DNA from: Alphaproteobacteria bacterium
Lineage (GTDB): Bacteria > Pseudomonadota > Alphaproteobacteria > Sphingomonadales > Sphingomonadaceae
Reading direction: 5' to 3'
Length of the DNA: 33,119 nucleotides
Assembly (NCBI GenBank): GCA_030426245.1
Contig: JAUHYZ010000025.1
Location: 1-33,119 of the forward strand
In this document: positions 7,102 to 15,366 of the stretch, piece after piece
How positions within the stretch are numbered: position 1 is the first letter of the stretch
Layout of the letters: every line of letters begins with the position of its first letter
Translations under genes and position numbers: made by a program
Notes under the pieces: generated by a model
The model's database searches: none
What the model was told of the DNA's origin: nothing
What the model saw: the letters and a program-made list of their open reading frames with translations, nothing else

Positions 7102-8118
7102 CTAGATCCACCCCGCCAGCTCGCGGCGCAGCAATGCCTCCAGCATGTCCATGCCAGGCTCTTGTGCATTGAGGCAGCTGAGCACGGCAAACTTCTCGCC
7201 CCCACTTTCAAGGAACTGTTCGCGCCCGCGAATGGCAAGTTCCTCCAAGGTCTCGAGACAATCCGCTGAAAAGCCCGGTGCAGCGATGGCCAGGTTTTTC
7301 GTGCCAGACTGCGCTTCCTCTGCCAGCACTGTATCGGTCGCGGGTTCGAGCCATTTGGCCCGCCCGAAGCGGGACTGGAAAGTCGTGACGATCTTCAGAT
7401 CCGGGCGTTTCAGCGCTTCGGCCAAAAGACGCGCGGTTTTCCGGCACTGGCAGTGGTAGGGATCGCCCAGATGCAAAGTGCGTTCCGGCATGCCGTGAAA
7501 GCTCAGCAGTAGAACCTCCGGCGTGAAATCCAGCCTGCCGAGCTGCCCGCCAAGGTCTTGGGCCAAGGCATCGATATAGGCCGGATCGTCGTAATAGGGC
7601 GGCAAAGTGCGTAAGGCGGGCTGCCAGCGCATCTCCTGCAAGGCATCCCCCACCGCATCGGACACGCTGGCATTGGTTGCAGCCGAGTATTGCGGATAGA
7701 GCGGCGCAACCAATATCCGGATGCATCCCGCTTCCATCAAAGCGCCAAGTTCTTGCGCGATCGCCGGATTGCCATAGCGCATGGCCCAGCGCACACTCAC
7801 CGCATCGCCCAGCCGGGCCTGCAGCGCTTCTGCCTGCTCGGCCGTGATGGCCGCCAGCGGAGAGCCTTTCTCGGTCCAGACCTGGCTGTAGGCATGAGCC
7901 GACTTCTTGGGCCGCGTATTCAGAATGATCCCGCGCAGGATCGGCTGCCACACAAGCGGCGGAATCTCCACGACGCGTGGATCCGATAGGAACTGCTTCA
8001 GGTAGCGCTTCACTGCAACAGGCGTGGGTGCATCGGGCGTGCCGAGATTGACCAGAAGCACGCCTATGCCTCCGGTCTTCACCGGCGGATGATCGGAAGG
8101 AAGATTGTGGCCGGACAT
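7102..8118 (-). CDS. hemH: Ferrochelatase
   Basis: Inserts Fe2+ into protoporphyrin IX, the last step of protohaem synthesis. The protein begins GVLLVNLGTPDAPTP, the standard ferrochelatase N-terminus. It has YPQYSAAT, LLSFHGMPERTLHLGDPYHCQC with the active-site His in SFHG, and APGFSADCLETLEEL with the metal-path Glu residues. Cys in YHCQC, ADC and LSC are candidates for the [2Fe-2S] ligands reported in some alphaproteobacterial ferrochelatases; I cannot tell which apply here. ATG 8118 (338 residues) is chosen because AGGA lies 8 bases upstream. An alternative ATG at 8136 would overlap the stop of the upstream oxidoreductase gene by 4 bp. Either way the two genes are tightly coupled. Confidence 0.95.
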   Translation of the reverse strand: MSGHNLPSDHPPVKTGGIGVLLVNLGTPDAPTPVAVKRYLKQFLSDPRVVEIPPLVWQPILRGIILNTRPKKSAHAYSQVWTEKGSPLAAITAEQAEALQARLGDAVSVRWAMRYGNPAIAQELGALMEAGCIRILVAPLYPQYSAATNASVSDAVGDALQEMRWQPALRTLPPYYDDPAYIDALAQDLGGQLGRLDFTPEVLLLSFHGMPERTLHLGDPYHCQCRKTARLLAEALKRPDLKIVTTFQSRFGRAKWLEPATDTVLAEEAQSGTKNLAIAAPGFSADCLETLEELAIRGREQFLESGGEKFAVLSCLNAQEPGMDMLEALLRRELAGWI

Positions 8119-8132
8119 ATCCCGTTTCCTGC

Positions 8133-10388
8133 TCATAGTCCGTCGGATAGCAGCGGCAGGCGGCGGAAGCGAAGCCCGGTTGCCGAAAAGAGTGCATTGG
8201 CAATCGCGGGGGCGGCAACGGCCACGCCCAGCTCGCCCGGATCGGCAGGTTCCGCATCGCTTGCGATAAATGCCACATCGATGCTCGGGCAGTCTTTCAG
8301 CCGCGGAAGGCTCAGCCCCGCCAGGCGTCCTTGCGTCGGCAAGCCGCCTTCATAGCCCGTAGCCGCCCCCAAAGCCAAGGTGATCCCGAAGATGAGGCCG
8401 CCCTCGATCTGCTGGCGCGCAATGTCGACATTCACCATTCGCCCGATGTCGACAGCGGCGGAGAGCCGTTCCACCCGAACGCCCCCTTCGCCCTGGCTCG
8501 CGCTGGCAATCGCGGCGATCCGGCCTTCTCCTATTCTGTGGCAGGCCAGGCCCTGCCCGCTCTGATCGCGCCCGCCGCCCCATTCCGCGAGCTGTGCTGC
8601 CCGCTGGAGGCAGGCGGCCAGCCGCACGTCGTTGCCGAGCATTTCCATCCGGTAGGACAGCGGCTCGCGGTCGAATTCCGCGGCCAATTCGTCGACGAAG
8701 CTCTCATTGAAGAAGCAGGTATAGCCGTGGGCGTTGCCGCGCATTCGCCCGGTCGGAAGGCCGATGCGAACCGGCACATGATCGACGGCGACATTGGCGA
8801 TGCCATAGGGGGGATCCGCCCCCTCGACCGCCAGAACGTCTCCCTCGCCGCTGCTTTCCTCGATGGCGGACCAGCTGGTCATATTGCGAAATAGCCGGTT
8901 GCCGAATTCCTGGGCCGTCGGCGGAAGCGCCAGCCGTGCGCGCCAAATGCCGATTCGCCCGCTCCCCCCGGCCTTCGCTGAGAGGGTGGCAGCAACCGGT
9001 GTGCGGGGGCGCCCCGCGAGCGCCTCCTGCCAGCGCGACCATACAAGCTGTATCGGCCGGCCCGATTCGCGCGCAATCAGCGCCGCCTCGATCGCATGAT
9101 CGTTTTCCAGCCTGCGGTCGAAACTCCCCCCGGCTGGCATCGGATAGAGCACTACGTCGCTATCGGAGATGCCCAGCGCCTTCGCCGCGGCCTTGCGGGC
9201 ATATTCGGGCGCCTGGCTGGCAATCCAGAGCTCCAGCCGGCCGTCTGCGAAGCGTGCCGTGGCGCTTGCGGTTTCGAGCGTGGCATGAAGCGCGGGGGAA
9301 ACGGCATAGCTGGCTTCGAAAGTCGGTCTCCCCATCCCCTCGTCGCCGTCGCCGCGCTCTGTCATCCGCGCTGCCTCGCCTTGCTCCAACGCTTTCTGCA
9401 GACTCTCTTCGATCCTCGCGCTATCCGCCGCGCCAGTCACACGAAAGCTCGCCTGCAAGCGGCCGAGAGCGCTTTCGGCCGCCCACCAATTGGTGGCGAC
9501 GGCCGCGATCCAGCGCTTGCCCTTTACCAGGCCCAGCAGACCGGGCGTTCCGGCGGCCGCCTGCTCGTCGAAAGAGGAGAGCTCGGCGCGATCGATCGGT
9601 CCGTGGCGGATGGCGGCAAAGGCCAAATCGGGAAGGCGCACATCGCCTGCGAACAGGAAGCTGCCGTCAACCTTCGAAGGCAGATCGAGCCGCGGACGCG
9701 AAGTGGCGGTTCCGCGGAAGACCTCGGCCGGCCGCTCGGCAGCCGGTGTGGGCAATAGCGGCGGCGGATCGGGGGGAGAGAATTCCGCCGCTTCCATCGC
9801 CAGCTCCGCAAAGCTCAATCTCTGTTCGCCCCTGACGATGAAGCCGTCACGCGCTTCGCATTCTTCCCAGGCCGTATCCCATCTTTGGGCGGCGGCCATC
9901 GCCATCATGGCCCGCGCACTGGCCGCCGCCTCACGGCAAGGCAGCTCATAGGCGGCTATGGAGGTACCGTCCGCCGTGGCGGTAAAGCGATTGTCGGCAG
10001 CCCAGCGTTCGAGCAGCCAGTCATCGGGCTCATCGGCCAGAAATTCCACTGCGGGCTTCCACAAGGGCGCCCAGCGGGCAGCCAGCGGCAGATTGGGATA
10101 GGCTCCGCTCGGCGGCGACGGCTCGACCGCGATCTGCCGCCAATCCGCGCCCAGTTCGACGGCAACGATCTGCGGCAGCAAGGTGGTGATGCCCTGCCCC
10201 ATTTCCAGCTGCGGCATGGACACAGTGACGACGCCGTCATTGGCGATCTTCAGCCAGGCGTCGAAATTGGCTTCATTGGCCCCGGCGGTCAGAGGCGGTG
10301 CATAGTGACGCGGCCTGAGCATCCAAGCGACAAGCACGCCGCCCCCCAGCGCGCCGCCGACCAGCAAACCCCGCCGCGTGACATGCAT
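8133..10388 (-). CDS. Tat-exported molybdopterin-binding oxidoreductase, IorB-like large subunit
   Basis: A 751-residue member of the xanthine-oxidase family of Mo-hydroxylases, closest in layout to the isoquinoline 1-oxidoreductase beta subunit and membrane-bound aldehyde dehydrogenases. It starts with a Tat-type signal (VTRRGLLVGG, then a hydrophobic stretch to about residue 24). MPQLEMGQGITTLLPQIVA (about 58-76) is the first molybdopterin contact motif. GRMRGNAHGYTCFFNESFVDELA matches the IorB block normally beginning RSVGxS. Near the C-terminus DIGRMVNVDIARQQIEGGL and GELGVAVAAPAIANALF correspond to the cofactor-binding and active-site Glu region. A small [2Fe-2S] subunit normally accompanies it, but none is adjacent. 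GGAG precedes the ATG by 6 bases. Neighbours are mrp upstream (38 bp) and hemH downstream. Substrate unknown. Confidence 0.8.
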   Translation of the reverse strand: MHVTRRGLLVGGALGGGVLVAWMLRPRHYAPPLTAGANEANFDAWLKIANDGVVTVSMPQLEMGQGITTLLPQIVAVELGADWRQIAVEPSPPSGAYPNLPLAARWAPLWKPAVEFLADEPDDWLLERWAADNRFTATADGTSIAAYELPCREAAASARAMMAMAAAQRWDTAWEECEARDGFIVRGEQRLSFAELAMEAAEFSPPDPPPLLPTPAAERPAEVFRGTATSRPRLDLPSKVDGSFLFAGDVRLPDLAFAAIRHGPIDRAELSSFDEQAAAGTPGLLGLVKGKRWIAAVATNWWAAESALGRLQASFRVTGAADSARIEESLQKALEQGEAARMTERGDGDEGMGRPTFEASYAVSPALHATLETASATARFADGRLELWIASQAPEYARKAAAKALGISDSDVVLYPMPAGGSFDRRLENDHAIEAALIARESGRPIQLVWSRWQEALAGRPRTPVAATLSAKAGGSGRIGIWRARLALPPTAQEFGNRLFRNMTSWSAIEESSGEGDVLAVEGADPPYGIANVAVDHVPVRIGLPTGRMRGNAHGYTCFFNESFVDELAAEFDREPLSYRMEMLGNDVRLAACLQRAAQLAEWGGGRDQSGQGLACHRIGEGRIAAIASASQGEGGVRVERLSAAVDIGRMVNVDIARQQIEGGLIFGITLALGAATGYEGGLPTQGRLAGLSLPRLKDCPSIDVAFIASDAEPADPGELGVAVAAPAIANALFSATGLRFRRLPLLSDGL

Positions 10389-10426
10389 GGCCCGCTCCGC
10401 CTATCCAGCCCGGATTGCGCGGCGCG

Positions 10427-11419
10427 TCATGCGCTTTGCTTGTCCAGCCAGGCGCCGAGCTGCTCCGCAATTTCGGCAAATGCCTTGGCGTGCGGCCCGT
10501 CGCCGGCAGCAGGCGGTTCACCCGCATCGCTTGCCAGGCGGATATCCAGCGCCAGCGGAACGCGCCCCAGAAACGCAACGCCTTTCTCGCGCGCCGCCGC
10601 TTCCACACCGCCCTGGCCGAAAGGATCGCTGACTTCGCCGCAATGCGGGCAGACATAACCCGCCATATTCTCGACCATGCCGATCACCGGCACCTGTCCC
10701 TGTTCGAAAAGATGCATCGCCCGCGTGGCGTCGATCAGCGAAAGATCCTGCGGCGTAGAAACGATGATCGCCCCTGTCGGGCGAAACCGCTGCAGCATGG
10801 TCAGCTGCACATCGCCCGTCCCCGGCGGCATATCGACCAGCAACGTGTCGACATCGCCCCATTCCGCTTCGATCAACTGGCCAAGCGCATTGCCTGCCAT
10901 CGGGCCGCGCCAGGCGATCGCCTGACCCGGCTCGACCAAATGCCCCATGGACAGCACGGGAACACCGGATTTGCTGGGCACGGGCACCAGCTTGTTGTCC
11001 GCCGCACGCGGCCGGTCTTCCTTGTTGGCCAGCAATGTGGGCTGGGAAGGTCCGTAAATGTCGGCATCGACGATGCCCACCTTGCGACCCTGCCGTGCCA
11101 TTGCAGCCGCAAGGTTGGCTGTCAGAGTCGACTTGCCGACGCCGCCCTTGCCCGATCCGATTGCGACAATCCGGCGCGCTGGTTCTGCCGAAGCTGCCGG
11201 CTCTGCCTTGTCCGCCGTCATGGCGACGCGCACTTCGGCGACGCCTTCGGCATCGCGCAACGTATCGCGCACGGCGAGCTCCATCCGGTCGCGAGCCAGC
11301 ATGTCGAGCCCACTCGCATCGAATATCAATGTGGCGACACCATCCGCGAATCGCAGCGACTGGAGCCGCTCCAACGCCTGCGCGGGAATCCGCTGTTTCA
11401 GTCTGTCTTCATCACTCAT
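10427..11419 (-). CDS. mrp: Mrp/ApbC-family P-loop ATPase, iron-sulfur carrier
   Basis: A 330-residue Mrp/Nbp35-type ATPase thought to carry and deliver [4Fe-4S] clusters in the cytoplasm. The first 90 or so residues form a degenerate MIP18/DUF59-like domain. IGSGKGGVGKSTLTANLA is the deviant Walker A with the signature Lys (GKGGVGKST), DADIYGPSQPTLL is switch I, and VDMPPGTGDVQLTM is Walker B. VCPHCGEVSDPFG contains the CxxC that bridges a cluster between two subunits. It is divergent from hflK (93 bp spacer) and is the first gene of the run mrp, Mo-oxidoreductase, hemH, MFS. The link is reasonable because both the Fe-S-dependent Mo-hydroxylase and some ferrochelatases need iron-sulfur clusters, but co-function is inferred from order only. 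Confidence 0.92.
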   Translation of the reverse strand: MSDEDRLKQRIPAQALERLQSLRFADGVATLIFDASGLDMLARDRMELAVRDTLRDAEGVAEVRVAMTADKAEPAASAEPARRIVAIGSGKGGVGKSTLTANLAAAMARQGRKVGIVDADIYGPSQPTLLANKEDRPRAADNKLVPVPSKSGVPVLSMGHLVEPGQAIAWRGPMAGNALGQLIEAEWGDVDTLLVDMPPGTGDVQLTMLQRFRPTGAIIVSTPQDLSLIDATRAMHLFEQGQVPVIGMVENMAGYVCPHCGEVSDPFGQGGVEAAAREKGVAFLGRVPLALDIRLASDAGEPPAAGDGPHAKAFAEIAEQLGAWLDKQSA

Positions 11420-11476
11420 GGCCGCTCTGCTAGCGAAGCTCGACGCAGCTTGCAGGGAAAACTTGCATTTCAGCCC

Positions 11477-11505
11477 CTGTTATTCACGTATTTCGTGCCT
11501 ATAAT
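11477..11505 (+). promoter_or_regulatory. Predicted promoter of hflK-hflC
   Basis: A perfect -10 hexamer TATAAT lies at 11500-11505, with a weak -35 (CTGTTA, 11477-11482) 17 bases upstream. The proposed hflK ATG (11513) is only 7 bases beyond the -10, so a transcript from here would start at or next to the A of the ATG and be nearly leaderless. If translation actually starts at ATG 11555, the leader would be about 40 bases. Confidence 0.45.
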
Positions 11506-11512
11506 TAGTCGC

Positions 11513-12685
11513 ATGGAACGTGTCGGCGGAATTTTCGGGCGCATCGCGCTGGCGATGGCAGGTAAGCGCAGCCCCTGGGGTAATGCGCCAAAAGGCGATG
11601 GTGGATCGGGCGAGGACGGCGAAGACAGCCCTCCTTCCTCCGACAAGCCGGATGACAATAGCGGCGGCCCGCGCAACCCATGGTTGCCCGGCGGCAGCGA
11701 CAACAACGGCGATGATCGCCGACGCTCCGCGCGGATCGAGGATATCTTCAAGAATCGTGGGCCCGAAGGGCCGCGCCGCAACACCGGCGGTCCGCGCGGG
11801 CCGAATTTCCGGATTCCCACCCGCCCGGGCGGCAAGAGCTGGTTCCCTATCATCGGGGCAGTCATTGTCGGTCTGTGGCTGCTGCTTTCGAGCGTCCACC
11901 AGATTTCTCCGCGTGAGCAGGGCCTCGTCACCTGGCTTGGCGGGAAATACAACCACACGCTCAATTCGGGTCTGAACTTCACTCTGCCCTGGCCGATCCA
12001 GTCGGTCGACAAGGAAAATGTCCAGGAAATCCGTTCCGAGACAATTCCAGAGGGCGATACACAGAAACTGATCCTGACAGGCGACCAAAACCTGGTGGAC
12101 CTGACTTATCTTATCCGCTGGAACATCGGCGATCTGAAGCTTTATCGCTACCGCTTGGCCGATCCGAACGACACCGTTCGCGAAGCAGCCGAAACCGCAA
12201 TGCGCCAATCCGTCGCCGAGCAGGAGCTCGACACGGTGCTTTCGGGTGAAGGGCGCGCAGAGATCGAGCAGAATGTGCGCACCCGAATGCAGGCGATCCT
12301 GGATAGCTACCAGGCGGGCGTTACCGTGCAGGGTGTCGAAATCGATAAGACCGATCCCCCCGAATCCGTTGTCGACGCGTTCAAGGATGTTTCTGCCGCG
12401 GAGCAGGATGCGCAAGCCGAAATGAACCGCGCCCGCCGCTATGCGCAGCAATTGCTCGCCCGCGCAGAAGGCGATGCCGCAGCATTCGACAAGATTTACG
12501 AGGAATACCGGCTTGCCCCCGAGGTTACCCGCCGCCGCCTCTATTACGAAACAATGGAAAGTGTGCTGTCCAAGACGGACAAGACAGTGATCGAAGCGGA
12601 CGGCGTCACGCCATATCTTCCGCTGCCTGAAATCAAGCGACGCAGCCAGCAATCTGCCACCGCGGCAGCGCAGCAGGACAATTGA
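11513..12685 (+). CDS. hflK: HflK, band-7/SPFH membrane protein regulating FtsH
   Basis: HflK and HflC form a large periplasm-exposed SPFH cage around the FtsH protease and modulate membrane-protein turnover. The 390-residue protein has a Gly/Pro/Arg-rich cytoplasmic N-terminus (about 1-105) and one membrane segment (WFPIIGAVIVGLWLLLSS, about 109-126). The SPFH domain begins VHQISPREQGLVTWLGG, with the HflK-typical GLNFTLPWPIQSV and LILTGDQNLVDLTYLIRW. A helical tail follows, including DVSAAEQDAQAEMNRARRYAQQ. Start choice is uncertain: ATG 11513 has no Shine-Dalgarno sequence but sits just after a TATAAT, and ATG 11555 (MAGKRSPWGN) looks more like other HflK N-termini. It is 2 bp upstream of hflC. 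Confidence 0.92.
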   Translation: MERVGGIFGRIALAMAGKRSPWGNAPKGDGGSGEDGEDSPPSSDKPDDNSGGPRNPWLPGGSDNNGDDRRRSARIEDIFKNRGPEGPRRNTGGPRGPNFRIPTRPGGKSWFPIIGAVIVGLWLLLSSVHQISPREQGLVTWLGGKYNHTLNSGLNFTLPWPIQSVDKENVQEIRSETIPEGDTQKLILTGDQNLVDLTYLIRWNIGDLKLYRYRLADPNDTVREAAETAMRQSVAEQELDTVLSGEGRAEIEQNVRTRMQAILDSYQAGVTVQGVEIDKTDPPESVVDAFKDVSAAEQDAQAEMNRARRYAQQLLARAEGDAAAFDKIYEEYRLAPEVTRRRLYYETMESVLSKTDKTVIEADGVTPYLPLPEIKRRSQQSATAAAQQDN

Positions 12686-12687
12686 TC

Positions 12688-13533
12688 ATGGAGAATTTCT
12701 GGCAGACCTTTCGCCTTCCGATCATCGCGATTGCCGCGCTGATCCTGGTCGTTGGCTCGAGCGTGATCTTCGTGCCCGAGAGCCAGCAAGCCGTGATCAT
12801 TCGCGCGGGCGATCCCGACCGTACAGTCAACAAATTCAATCCGGATCATGAATTCGGCCAGACCAATGCGGGGATCCAGTTCCGCATTCCGTTTTACGAA
12901 CGGGTGCAATTGATCGACAAGCGTATCCTGGATCTGGACATGGAACGGCAGCAGGTGCTGACCAGCGATCAGCAACGCCTCCAGGTCGATGCCTATGCCC
13001 GTTTCCGGATCATCGATCCGATCACCATGGTTCGCAATGCCGGGACGGAGCAGAATGTAGCGTCCCAGTTGGCGCCAATTCTGACTTCGGTACTGCGGCA
13101 AGAGCTCGGTCGCCGCACATTCGCATCATTGCTGACGGCAGAGCGCGGCAATGCCATGATCAATATTCGCGATGCTCTGGATCGCCAGGCGCGCAACTAT
13201 GGCGCGCAGGTTCTTGATGTGCGCATCAAGCGAGCCGACTTGCCCGAAGGCACTCCGCTTGAAGCGGCCTTCACCCGGATGCAGTCCGACCGCCAGGAAG
13301 AAGCCGAAACGATCCGCGCGGGCGGACGCCGCGATGCGCAGATCACGCGTGCCGAAGCCGAAGCGGAAGCTGCGCGCATGTACGCGACGGCCTATGGCAA
13401 GGACCCGAATTTCTACGACTTCTACCGCGCGATGGAGAGCTATCGCCGGACATTCGAAATCGGGGAAGGTGAGACCTCATTCGTCATGTCGCCCGACAAT
13501 GAGTATCTCCGCCAGTTCCAGGGCGAACGCTAA
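12688..13533 (+). CDS. hflC: HflC, band-7/SPFH membrane protein regulating FtsH
   Basis: Partner of HflK. This 281-residue protein has an N-terminal membrane segment (LPIIAIAALILVVGSSVIF, about 8-26) directly followed by the SPFH domain (VPESQQAVIIRAGDP, then GIQFRIPFYERVQLIDKRILDLD). A long helical region is rich in Ala, Glu and Arg (EAETIRAGGRRDAQITRAEAEAEAARMYA region), and the C-terminus is FYRAMESYRRTF, typical of HflC. The start is ATG 12688, two bases after the hflK TGA; TTG 12682 is also in frame but overlaps hflK. No separate promoter is evident, so translation is probably coupled to hflK. The degP gene follows after 119 bp. Confidence 0.93.
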   Translation: MENFWQTFRLPIIAIAALILVVGSSVIFVPESQQAVIIRAGDPDRTVNKFNPDHEFGQTNAGIQFRIPFYERVQLIDKRILDLDMERQQVLTSDQQRLQVDAYARFRIIDPITMVRNAGTEQNVASQLAPILTSVLRQELGRRTFASLLTAERGNAMINIRDALDRQARNYGAQVLDVRIKRADLPEGTPLEAAFTRMQSDRQEEAETIRAGGRRDAQITRAEAEAEAARMYATAYGKDPNFYDFYRAMESYRRTFEIGEGETSFVMSPDNEYLRQFQGER

Positions 13534-13593
13534 CGAACTGACAGAGAGTGCCTTTTGCAGGTGCTATTCAATTCCCGTTCAGGCCGCCCCGTC

Positions 13594-13641
13594 ATGAGAG
13601 GCAGCCAGTTTAGAAGGCGCATGATGCGCCAAAATGAGAGG
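13594..13641. repeat. ATGAGAGG direct repeat around a palindrome, upstream of degP
   Basis: Between hflC and degP the octamer ATGAGAGG occurs at 13594-13601 and again at 13634-13641, exactly 40 bp apart. Between them is the inverted repeat GGCGCAT-G-ATGCGCC (13616-13630), with 7-bp arms and a single central base. The second octamer lies just upstream of the degP ribosome-binding site. This looks like an operator or a 5'-UTR hairpin giving degP its own control, but no known regulator motif is recognised. Confidence 0.4.
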
Positions 13642-13652
13642 AACAAGAGGAC

Positions 13653-15191
13653 GTGAAGCCCGTGCGATACGTTTATGGAATTTCCTCAGCCCTGCTGATC
13701 GGCGGCGCTGCAATTTCATTGGCCACCGGCTATCCCGCAGGCGCGCAGATCGCTCAAAACGATGCGAGCGAAATTCGCTCTTTTGCGCCGCGTAGCGGAG
13801 CCCCGGCAAGCTTTGCCGATTTGACGGAACAGCTCCAGCCGACAGTGGTCAACATTTCTACCCGGCAGCGAATCCGGGTGAACAACAATCCCTTTGCCGG
13901 AACGCCTTTTGCCGACCTGTTCGGCAATAGAGGCCGCGGTGCGCCGCAAACGCGCGAGGCGCAGTCGCTCGGTTCCGGCTTCATCATTTCGGCCGACGGT
14001 TTCGTGGTGACGAACAACCATGTGATCACGTCCGACGGCCAGGGCGAAGTGGAAGAGATCACGGTTACGCTGACCGACGGCACCGAATATCCGGCAGAAC
14101 TTGTCGGCCGGGATACGGCATCGGATCTCGCGGTTCTGAAGATTGAAAGGGACAAGGCATTCCCGTTCGTTGAATTCGGCGATTCGCGGCAATCGCGCGT
14201 GGGCGACTGGGTGATTGCCATCGGCCAGCCCTTCGGTCTGGGCGGAACCGTCACGGCGGGCATTATCTCTGCCGTCTACCGCAATACCGGAAGCGGCGGC
14301 GCCTATGATCGCTATCTGCAGACAGATGCTTCGATAAATCGCGGCAATTCGGGCGGCCCGCTATTCGACATGCAAGGGCGGGTGATCGGGATCAACAATG
14401 CGATCTTCTCTCCCTCCGGCGGAAGTGTCGGCATCGGATTCGCGATCCCGGCCGAGACCGCAGCACCGATCGTCGAAAAGCTCATGCAGGGCGAAGCGAT
14501 CGAGCGCGGCTATCTGGGTGTGCGCATCCAGCCCGTGACCGAAGACATGGCCGATGCTCTGGATCTGCCGCCCAATCACGGCGAATTCGTACAGGCAGTG
14601 GAACCGGGTGAGCCGGCAGCGCAAGCTGGCCTGTTGGCCGGTGACATCGTTCTGAGCGTGGACGGCAAAGACGTTACGCCGGATCAAACGCTATCTTTCC
14701 TGGTTGCGAATATCGAACCGGGTTCGCGCGTTCCACTGGAATTGCTCCGCAATGGCCAGCGCATGAGCGTAGATGTCACAGTGGGTAAACGTCCGAGCGA
14801 GGAAGAGCTCGCCGGGCGTACCTTCGACCCCGATGCAGAGCCGGGCACCGACGATGCGCCGCCGAGCAGCGACGGCATCCTGGAAGAGGCCTTGGGCGTC
14901 AAGGTTATCGACCTGACCCCGCAGATCGCCTCTCAGCTCGGTGCGGGCAGCGAGACGAGCGGCGTGGTCGTCCTTGCAGTCGATCCGAGCTCCGACGCAG
15001 CGCGCAAAGGTCTGTCGCGCGGCGATATCGTGCTCTCCATCAATTACGACGACGCCTATATCGACGTCGCTTCGATCGACGAGTTCGAAGCTGCGGTGCG
15101 CGCTGCGAAAGCTGCCGACAAGAAAGCGGTCGTCTTGCGGGTCAAGGCACGCGGCCGGCCACCGATCTCGGTCGCAGTCCGTTTGCGCTGA
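13653..15191 (+). CDS. degP: DegP/HtrA (Do) family periplasmic serine protease
   Basis: Periplasmic protease and chaperone for misfolded envelope proteins. The 512-residue protein has a signal peptide (YVYGISSALLIGGAAISLATGYPAGAQ, cleavage near residue 32). The trypsin-like domain has the catalytic triad His123 (TNNHVITS), Asp158 (TASDLAVLKI) and Ser233 (NRGNSGGPLF). Two PDZ domains follow, starting near YLGVRIQPVTEDMADAL and near GVKVIDLTPQIASQLGAG, separated by an acidic linker (DPDAEPGTDDAPPSSDG). The start is GTG 13653 after AGAGG; a second GTG at 13662 (MRYVYG) has better spacing from the same site and may be the real start. It lies downstream of hflKC, a common alphaproteobacterial arrangement that groups membrane and periplasmic quality control. 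An intrinsic terminator follows at 15241. Confidence 0.95.
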   Translation: MKPVRYVYGISSALLIGGAAISLATGYPAGAQIAQNDASEIRSFAPRSGAPASFADLTEQLQPTVVNISTRQRIRVNNNPFAGTPFADLFGNRGRGAPQTREAQSLGSGFIISADGFVVTNNHVITSDGQGEVEEITVTLTDGTEYPAELVGRDTASDLAVLKIERDKAFPFVEFGDSRQSRVGDWVIAIGQPFGLGGTVTAGIISAVYRNTGSGGAYDRYLQTDASINRGNSGGPLFDMQGRVIGINNAIFSPSGGSVGIGFAIPAETAAPIVEKLMQGEAIERGYLGVRIQPVTEDMADALDLPPNHGEFVQAVEPGEPAAQAGLLAGDIVLSVDGKDVTPDQTLSFLVANIEPGSRVPLELLRNGQRMSVDVTVGKRPSEEELAGRTFDPDAEPGTDDAPPSSDGILEEALGVKVIDLTPQIASQLGAGSETSGVVVLAVDPSSDAARKGLSRGDIVLSINYDDAYIDVASIDEFEAAVRAAKAADKKAVVLRVKARGRPPISVAVRLR

Positions 15192-15240
15192 GGCTTCAGC
15201 ATTAGCGGGCCGAGCGACACGCCCGATCACGAGAAACAGG

Positions 15241-15278
15241 AAATGGCCGCTCCTTCCCAGGGCGGCCATTTTCTTTTT
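15241..15278 (+). terminator. Intrinsic terminator after degP
   Basis: A perfect 10-bp stem, AAATGGCCGC (15241-15250) with GCGGCCATTT (15262-15271), encloses an 11-base loop and is followed by a T-rich run (TTCTTTTT). It lies 49 bp past the degP stop and should also shield the converging pbp1A gene. This is the clearest rho-independent terminator in the window. Confidence 0.88.
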
Positions 15279-15366
15279 CACAGCTGTTGTTTTACCGATT
15301 TCGCCGTTTCCATGCTTGCGCAGTCCGGCGACACGGCAAATGGCCTCAATCCCCTGCCGGAAACAG

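Noticed and set aside
6180..7172. 330-codon plus-strand frame antisense to the MFS gene
   Set aside because: Composition is Arg/Asp/His-rich without a domain; the minus strand encodes a hydrophobic transporter with known motifs.
13640..13674. General stress (EcfG-type) promoter GGAAC...CGTT upstream of degP
   Set aside because: The two elements are separated by 25 bases, too far for this promoter class, and the second lies inside the coding region.
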